Assembly: GCA_949752745.1 (NCBI GenBank)
Contig: OX457024.1
Coordinates: forward strand, 54,376,510-54,440,509
Reading direction: 5' to 3'
Source: Protula sp. h YS-2021
Taxonomy: Eukaryota; Annelida; Polychaeta; Sabellida; Serpulidae
DNA: 64,000 nt
Position 1 is the first letter of the stretch. The number at the start of each line of letters is the position of its first letter. The position numbers were made by a program, and so were the translations under genes. Below are positions 55,924 to 64,000 of the stretch, in pieces. The notes under the pieces are model-generated. The model saw nothing but the letters and a program-made list of their open reading frames with translations, made no database searches and was not told the origin of the DNA.

Positions 55924-58275
55924 CCAGTTGGTTGTCTGGCGGAAGGAAGCACTGGGCATTCTTGACATGAGAGCAAAGTCCTGAGATAAAGATCGGCTCT
56001 CTTGATGCACTCTTTCCATCTCCGGAGGTCCAAACAGCTCCATCTCACCGAGAATTTAGCATGGCGTAAATACTGCAATCCTTTGGAGCTAGACCAGCAG
56101 TTCTGCAGGAATGCATCTAGCCGATGGGAGACCATAACTTGGAAGAGACAGGGACTGAGACCAAGTCCTTCAATCTTGTCCTTAACGCCTTTAACGCGGA
56201 CATGGTGCAAAGAAGCCTTAATGGACTTCTCATTTTCTACTAAGGGAATGTTTGAACCACTGCACACTGCTCGCATCCACATTGTCCGCTTTACCGACTG
56301 TTCCAGCACCTCCAACGGAATCTGAGCGTCAGATTAGCGATATCGTCCGATACTAACAAAACAGTTTTATGATGGATGAAAGCAAGATCACAGACGGCCA
56401 TCTTTTTGAATTCCTCAACTGAGGGCACAGTCACTGCTTTCGTGATGCCTTCACGTAAGTGCGATAGTTCTGACGAGGAAGCATTGTCTGAGTGGCCACT
56501 GAGATTTGGGGATCATCTCTGTCCCAACAAGGTATGCCGCACCAGACGTTAGCGAGTGGAGCCATCTCTTGGATAGGATATCTAAAAGGTTCATCCTCCT
56601 GAGCAACTTTGAAGCCAGAACTGGACAGCTCGGAGTACCAGTTTCATTTAAAAGAAGGTGGGTAATCATCATTCAGTACTCCTCGCTGGTTAGTCTCACT
56701 ATTACAGAACTGACACAATATGATCCTAAAGGGTTACAGGTATCGTTACACCAAGCAAACAATCAATCGTACCCCTCGTTGGTTAAAAAGAGGGTATTAT
56801 TTCAAACTCTTTTGTCATCCGGTTGTTATTCCGATCAAAGTCCTCTTTAACGAGCACCGTTGGACCGATCGGATTATATTATCAGCTACGACTTCTCGAT
56901 GTTATCTGGAAACTTTTTCCTGGCTTCCTTTCCCATGATCATTTTGCAAACCTGGATTTCGGCCCTAAAACGAGGAATTTCTAGAAATAACCTGTTTGTT
57001 TTGAGCGTAAGGATGAAAAGTGACGTTAGTGACGCCATCTGTAGGGTATATAGAGAGGAGAGTACCAAGAGGTCAAGAAAAAGTTTCAGGAATAAATGAC
57101 CTTCACTTGGTTTGTTCGTCCAATTCTATCAGTTTACGAGTGAGAAAAGATTTGGATGACACATTTCGAGCCAACGACAGCTATAAGTCATTTGTATGAA
57201 CAAAAGTGTATTTAACACTTGACAAGTTCTCTCAGAAAGTATATTGAAGCTTATAACACGACGCTCTGTCCTTTTGCCCTGGCCCTAAATACAAGCTTTA
57301 ATTTCTCAGTTAAAGAAGTAGATAGTGATAAAATGCTGTGCGAGGATTCAACAAAAACTGTTAATTTTTTTTTTGCGTTTTGATAGGTTTTGGGTATGTA
57401 TGCATGTGTTTTTTAGACAGTACTTACATATTAAACCCTTCTTGGATACAAACTTTGACACAGCTAGAACTAGAAGGATTGATCATTTCCGTCAAATAAT
57501 GAGCCACGTTAAAACGACGCTTTCTCGTGGAATACTCCTGCTATTCGTGGCCTTGAAAATACTTATTGTTTCTGACAGAAGTTCTTTGCAAACTATTTCA
57601 ATTTTCTTAGAATTTGCTTAGCTGTGCGCCTAAGTAATAACTAGATAGGTCGTTTTATTGTTAACTTCTAAATAACTTTACACATCTTTACATAGTAGAG
57701 GATATCTTTAAAATTGCAATCATAATATCTCCATTTTAAGGATATCTATGTGAAATTTTCATAGAATTTTTAGGAATTATTTATTTGTAAATACCGAAAA
57801 TATCAATTATTTCTATTTAAATTAGAGATATCTTAATAATTTTAAATACCTTCAAATAGTAAGATATATCTTTGTTAATATCGGGATACTTCGAATTACG
57901 GAGATATGTCGCAATTAGATACCGGTATCTCATTTTAAATGACCTGAAAAAGGCTGACTTAGATATATCTCAAAAGTCAAACACAAATATCTTCACATTT
58001 CTGTAAAAAGCGTTAAGAGTTGATACGAGTTATCAGCAGATCTTGACGTGATCCGTTATAATTCCATAATCAATAAATGATAGAACAAACTTCACTGTAT
58101 TACTGGCTTACATTGCGAGTAATATTTATTGCCTAATTGTGTCATAAAACAAAAAAAAATGAATTATTCGCACAGACTTTGGAACATAAACTAGTGGCCA
58201 ACAAATGCCAGCCGGACATTTGCTGCCTTCCTTTCATATCCAGGTCATACCCCTTTCCATACCACCTAACTCCCA
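55924..58275 (+). repeat. Macrosatellite unit 7 (~2,352 bp)
   Basis: Close to units 5-6 in its first 1.2 kb, more diverged afterwards. The CRE is changed to TGACGCCA but the TATA-like box is kept near 57,045. A minus-strand ORF of 137 codons (55,902-56,315) crosses the unit start; it is broken in the other units. Confidence 0.85.
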
Positions 58276-58930
58276 ACTGACGTGGATGTCTGGCGGAAAG
58301 AAGCACAGGATATTCGTGACGTGAGAACAAAGTTCTAAGATAAAGATCTGCTCTGTTGATACACTTTTTCCCCTTCCGCGGGTCGAAAAACCTCTATCTT
58401 ACTGAGAATCTGGGCATGGCTTAAATACTGCAATCCTTTGGCGCTAGATCAGCAGTTCTGCAGGAATGCATATAGCCGCAGGGAGACCATAGTTTGGAGG
58501 AGACAGGATCACTGAGACCAAGTCCTTCAACCTTGTCCTTAACGGCTTTAACGTGTGGTCCTTGAAAGATATGACATTGAGGACATGATGGGAAGAAGCC
58601 TAAATGGATTTCGCATTTTCTACTAAGGGAAGGTCTGAATCACAGCACATTGGTCACATCCACACTATCCGCTTTAGCGACTGTTCCAGCACTTCTAATG
58701 GAATCTATTCGTCAGATGAGCGATATTGTCGGAGACGAACAAAGTAGTTCTTTGACTGATGAAGCGAGATCACAGGGGGCCATCTTTTTGAATTCTTTAA
58801 CTGAGCGCATAATCACTGATTTCGTGATGCCTTCACTCGTAGTAAGTGCGACAGTAATGATGGAAAGCATATTCTGAGCTGCCATCCAGATTTGGAGATC
58901 ATCTCTATTCCGACAAGGTAAGCCGTATAT
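58276..58930 (+). repeat. Macrosatellite unit 8 (partial)
   Basis: The homologous block ends near 'cgacaaggtaagccgtatat' at about 58,930, where the array stops. Confidence 0.8.
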
Positions 58931-59539
58931 AACGTAATACTTAAGGAGACCTCACGTGCTGATTTGTAAGGTTTAGACCAAAACCAGGTCTCCTTAATTA
59001 TAAGGCCTCTAGAAAACTCGGTATGATAGCAGTAACCTATGTTTTTCGCCAGTGTTAATGCAAGTTCACCATCCCAGAAAACAACATTTATCCCCAAAAT
59101 GTCATTTTATCTCTCAAATTATCACCCGAGAGGTCGGCTAAATAAAACAATACCCCCTTTAAATAGTAGGACTACCTTAACCATTTCATGTTCGGCATTT
59201 TGGTATACTTTTTCTTTTAATATTAGTTGTAATATATATAATATATATATGCGTGGTCCCGATAATGCCTTTAACGTCTCTTTGTCCGTCTGTCATCATT
59301 TTTCCTACGCACCATATCTTCGCTTCTATTTATCGCAGTCTTTTGGACTTTGGACTCATTTGTAAACTCTTGACCTGCGAATGTTTTTTTTTGTGTTAAT
59401 GATCGGATTTGATCAACCGAAAGAGGTTAAATTGACGAAAATGTACAACAAACGGGATTTTAAGTAAAAACGTTTTTGCGAGTCACATCTCCGAATCTAT
59501 TGGTTCTAGAGTCTTGGTCAAAATTGTGTTTTACAAATA

Positions 59540-60010
<471 letters not shown>

Positions 60011-60059
60011 TTTGTATTTTTCAACAGAATTTTTGTCATATTCTCTTCGTTGCATCAAC

Positions 60060-61050
60060 ATGGGCTCTTGAGGTCTGCCAGAAGCTTCATATCGATCTTT
60101 GTTAGAATGTTCTCGTTCAGCCAAGAAACGGATTACTGCCCTCCGTGCTTTCTGGTGTGCCACAAAACACCGTACTAGGCCCCACCCCTTTTCTCATTTT
60201 TATCAATGACTTCTCACTTCGAATTCAGTTATCAGTTCGCTTATTTGCTGACGACTGTATCTTTTTTCATGAAATTAGAGGTGAACGTGACCATCTAATT
60301 TTACAGCAAGACCTAGAAGCCATGAATTCTTGGAAGAATGATTGGCCAGTGGAATTCAATTCGGACAAGTGTTTTGTGCTCAATATTTCAAAAAGCGGTA
60401 TCCAAAACTAAATATATATTCATTGAAAAACACAGTACTTTAGACGGTCGATTCAACAGCCTATCTTGAAGATGAAATTTCTAAAGACTTAAAGTGGTCG
60501 CATGTCAATTGTGGGATCCCCATCTAAGCGACAAATAGGGATCATAACAACAGTTCGGTCACCGATATGCTCAACGAACTTGAGTGGGACTCCCTGCAGG
60601 AACACAGATCAAATCTTGCCTCACAATGCTTTACAAGATATCAAATAACCTCATAGACATACCCCATTCTGATACCTTGATTCCCTCTACCTTAACACAG
60701 CATGACAATGACACACACTTCATACGACCCCTTTCATCTACACATTATCAAAAATTTTCGCTTTTTTCGGAGAATCATAGGGCAGTGGAATTCACTACCA
60801 GCTAATGTAAAACCAAATGTCACTAAATCTAGAATCTTTTTAGGCCGGGTGATAGTATAGGGTTGTCCATCCCCGAGCTTCCGAAATATTAAATTACATC
60901 TCAAGTTTTTAGTTCGCACCCACACGTTTTAGTGAAGGTATTCTTCTGAGTTTTTTTGTTCGTTAAACGTTTTTGCACACAGCCACGCACACTGAAAACT
61001 AGCTGTCATCCGTATATATAGAAGAAGAAGAGGAAGAAGAAGAAGAAGAT
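60060..61050 (+). mobile_element. LINE relic (reverse transcriptase, plus strand)
   Basis: LSGVPQNTVLGPTPFLIFIN then VRLFADDCIFFHEI gives reverse-transcriptase motifs with an intact ADD. DLEAMNSWKNDWPVEFNSDK follows. Further downstream CLTMLYKISNNLIDIP matches the LINE C-terminal region. Frameshifts separate the parts. A (GAA/GAG)n tract at 61,021-61,049 may be the 3' tail. Confidence 0.8.
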
Positions 61051-61800
61051 CAATGGTTCGTGCCGGCCACCACAGAAAAATCAGAAATCATATTTCCTAT
61101 TACATTGTGAGACAGGTATTTTGGTCTGTTCCATGTATTCTCATTGTATACTGGCTTTGACTTTTGGAACATCGCTTTCTGGATCTAACTTACTGATGCA
61201 TTTGTCAAACGCAGAAACTGGATTCCTGGGATCATCGCGACACTCGTAAATAACGAACGTTGCCTTTCTGTGATTTTTCAGTTCCTCTTGATATATTGAT
61301 ATAACCGTATTCTTTCAGTGTCGCTGTGAGTCGCAAAAAATGAGTTTTTTAATTTACTCAACTTTTCACTTCCGCGCCTGCAAAATTAAAAAATAAACGC
61401 TTCACGCTGAAGGTCAATGGGGTTCTCGGTGTTGAAAACTTCTGAGGTGTACAACTTTCGTAAATCTTGTCCATCAATATCGGGGTGGTGATCGATCCCT
61501 CCTTTTCATATTTTTTTTCAAATGGATGATCAAATTCGAGCGGTAAAAAAATAAACTACTTTTCGTTAAAAACGTGAATGTCGGATCAGTTACAGATTGA
61601 GATGAGCCTATTAGCTTGCAATTGTTCAGAAAGAATTTAGTAGGCGGCAATGGATCAAATCTACCGGTTTATGATTAATTCTCAGTTTTACATCCCTCAC
61701 TTGTAAACAAACCTGAGCATCATGGCACTCTTGGACAGAAGTAAATTCAGGGTCTAACACATATCCTATCTAAATAATCCTCGTTTCTGTGGAGTTGGCA
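61050..61800. other. Gene-free stretch between LINE relics
   Basis: No coding or repeat structure was recognised. Confidence 0.5.
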
Positions 61801-61804
61801 GGCT

Positions 61805-62340
61805 AAGTTCACGTGGGGTTTTGGTCATAAAGCCTATAGAGTGTGACTTTCTCCAAGCGCTGAATGTCCTTTTGTAGGTATGCGTCCCAAACTATATATC
61901 CGTATACCAGTATAGACTGCAGCAATGATGTGTATGCTGTTTTCGAACAGTATTGTTGCAAGAATCGCAGAAATTTTCTGCGAAATGGTACTAATGACAC
62001 ACTCGCTTTATATATAACTATTAAGCGTATATATTTAGTCAATTCGCGTATTGGCTGACGCAAGCAGACAGCTCACAAATTGCCCAAACATTTCAGTAAA
62101 TTTATGGATTGACTGAATTCAAGTTTTTACTGCGATATATATATGCATGTAAGGTTTTATTTTGGGGGATATATGCATTACATCGCACTTTTTTGCATTA
62201 AACCGCATACTCCAGGTCAAGGCCCACTGTTCCAATACTATCAAGTCCTTGTTGTTCTTATTTCGAATTTGCCTATATATTAAGCAGTCTTCTGGATATA
62301 AGCAAACCTGGGATAACACGCTTTCCGGTAAGTCATTTAC
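61805..62340 (-). mobile_element. LINE relic (reverse transcriptase, minus strand)
   Basis: Two minus-strand pieces are in natural order: SQVCLYPEDCLIYRQIRNKN...WSMRFNAKKCDVMHIS (ADD region, Asp mostly lost) and then TAYTSLLQSILVYGYIVWDAYLQKDIQRLEKV. Both are typical of jockey/CR1-type LINE domains. A different copy from the plus-strand relic. Confidence 0.75.
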
Positions 62341-63548
62341 AAGACGGAGGAATAGACGTGGTTCAAGCTTCCAAGACTGAGCCTAAAATTTCTCATTAGA
62401 TCATGGATGGTTGTAGAAAGTTGGGTTTCGCAACAGTATTTCGACCGAAAGCCGTGGTTAAGTGGCGTTAATAATTATTTTTATCGAACTGATTTAGCAT
62501 GTTCTTGCAGATATATAATACGCACAAAAAGTTTGCTTGTGACGGATGTTAAAGAGGTTGGTTTGTAGTTTTCGGGAATGCGCTTGTCTCGTGTCCGTTA
62601 CGTGAGTAATTTCTCAGCGTTATTCAAAGACCAACGAGTCTTCTCTCGCGCCAATGCACGGAAGGTGTTACAACAGGGCATCTACTTGTTAGCCATTTCG
62701 TCGCTGCTCGTGAGTTAAAATTTGTTTTAATACTTGCTTTTTCCACCACTGTATATAGATTGTTGAAAAATAAATGCCAGTCTGTGAGATAGGGAGGAGT
62801 TCTTGAGTACTGCATTAGGTATTATTTCGAGATGATTAAATGGCATGTCGGTTTAGTGGTGTACAAAAGTATTGTGCCCGAAAAATTCTTTGCCAAAAAA
62901 TTCAAAATCAAGACAAAGTCATAAGTTTGGTATATAAATACAAACCTACCTTGGGAAACACAGACGAATAAAATGCGTAAATATCACATGGAAAATTCCA
63001 AGGTGGGTTTGCCCAGGAAAACCAATGCATATTACACGTCGGCGGGAGAAGTTCTCCACGCATAATATACGCATGTGTGCTATGGATGATACGCGTGAAT
63101 ATATGCGATGCACATTTGGTCTCCCTATTTACTATATAATTTTGGTTTCTGTCTGTGTTATCTTTGGTGTCTTTTAAGATATACAAAAGGTCTCCATATG
63201 TTGGCATAATCTGTGTATAATCTTTCAAACTCGTAATATATTATTATATACATTAATTTATATACATACCCAGTCACGAGGTGCATTATTTACTGGCAGA
63301 ATATTAGGTATGGATCTTAATGGCATGAGGTATTTACCACAGGTCATATGAATATGGTATGACTTATATGATTGCATTGAAAAATATCAAGTATTCAAAT
63401 AAACACACAAAAAATGTTAAATTTTCAACGTGGATAGGGGGACAGTACAAGGCATTTACAACAGAAAGGTCCTGGCTGCAACCGCGTGCTTGTCCAAATT
63501 ACCCTCGCACCGCAGGAATCTGTACTAAATTTAGGATCAAGTGCATCA
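62340..63548. other. Gene-free stretch
   Basis: No gene was seen. It contains a third copy of the 59.5-kb dispersed repeat at about 63,110-63,250. Confidence 0.55.
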
Positions 63549-63807
63549 GGAGTCATCCATTTAGTACGTATGCACGGAGGAGGAGGGGTTCTGAACTAAA
63601 GCGGACGCACTGCATACAAGGGGAAGGGGATGCAAGCTACTGCGTACGTACACAATTTTCACCATGTACCAATATGTAGCATTTTATTAAGCGTACGTGA
63701 GTACAGTGGGAAGGGATCTATGCCAAAGTGTACGCACTGAGAACTGAGGGAAGGGTGGGGGGCAAAAATTGGCAAATTTTTCGCGTACGTACTAAATGGA
63801 TGGCCCC
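63549..63807. mobile_element. PIF/Harbinger-like MITE (259 bp)
   Basis: Terminal inverted repeats GG.G.CATCCATTTAGTACGTA (about 22 bp, two mismatches) with internal 'gcgtacgt' words. Flanks TCA and TAA are an imperfect 3-bp duplication. No transposase. Confidence 0.65.
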
Positions 63808-64000
63808 TAAAGCATATTGATTCACGAAACCAGCTCTATGCGAGCGGGTGTTGTCGTCAACCAGAACAAAATCCTGACCAATCGCACCAGCATATGGAAG
63901 CACATGGGGTATAACAATAGTCCCTCGCTTCTGCGCTACGTAAACTCTATCCATTCTGCTAGAAAATCTTTGTGAACTAAAATGACCAGTGGAGCATTAT

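Noticed and set aside
41199..58877. Many 60-137 codon ORFs on both strands of the macrosatellite, several conserved between units
   Set aside because: Conservation follows unit identity, and in diverged units the frames break by indels and stops. No family motif was seen, so I do not call them genes.

Overview
The window is nuclear DNA from an animal. It has low gene density, genes split by GT-AG introns, many non-autonomous DNA transposons, LINE relics and several tandem arrays. Dispersed repeats ending in (GACC/GACGG)n tracts and short palindromic tails fit a marine invertebrate, possibly a mollusc, but no host marker gene proves this. Most long reading frames here are shadows or repeat translations. 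Real coding signal is confined to a few places.

Region 1 (1-9.6 kb): a dispersed repeat (90-885), then a repeat region at 2.55-7.88 kb containing 926-bp tandem units and a 47-nt hairpin. A minus-strand 134-codon ORF (8327-8731) of unknown function follows, with a broken paralogue beside it. Region 2 (9.6-14.0 kb): three unrelated tandem arrays with periods of about 580, 490-504 and 155 bp.

Region 3 (14.4-26.05 kb, minus strand): the main gene. I reconstruct about eleven coding exons plus a probable 5' UTR exon. The predicted protein is about 1,600 residues. It runs: PWWP-like module, low-complexity part with a 23-residue tandem repeat, C2H2 finger, C2HC finger, tyrosine-recombinase-like catalytic domain, then two SANT/Myb-like domains. 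Nearly every intron is phase 1. One in-frame TGA and about three single-base slips in homopolymer runs interrupt it. It is therefore either a young pseudogene or an intact gene with consensus errors. The gene lies between two oppositely oriented copies of the same repeat region (2.55-7.88 kb and 26.59-32.15 kb).

Region 4 (32-35.4 kb): microsatellites, a duplicated C2H2-finger exon (one copy frameshifted) and a Tigger/pogo-like element. Region 5 (35.4-40.4 kb, minus strand): seven exons of a KDM3-like JmjC protein with the HxD...H iron-binding triad. One splice donor reads AT instead of GT, and the same intron carries a 1,629-bp hAT element with a perfect 8-bp target duplication and a BED-finger remnant.

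Region 6 (40.5-58.9 kb): a zinc-finger/hAT-derived relic, then a macrosatellite of eight units of about 2.2-2.35 kb. The first part (41.2-46.27 kb) is nearly identical between units and the rest is diverged. Several units carry a CRE-like TGACGTCA followed by a TATA-like box. A LINE fragment interrupts unit 3. Region 7 (58.9-64 kb): microsatellites, two LINE reverse-transcriptase relics in opposite orientations and a Harbinger-like MITE. No tRNA, rRNA or CRISPR was seen.
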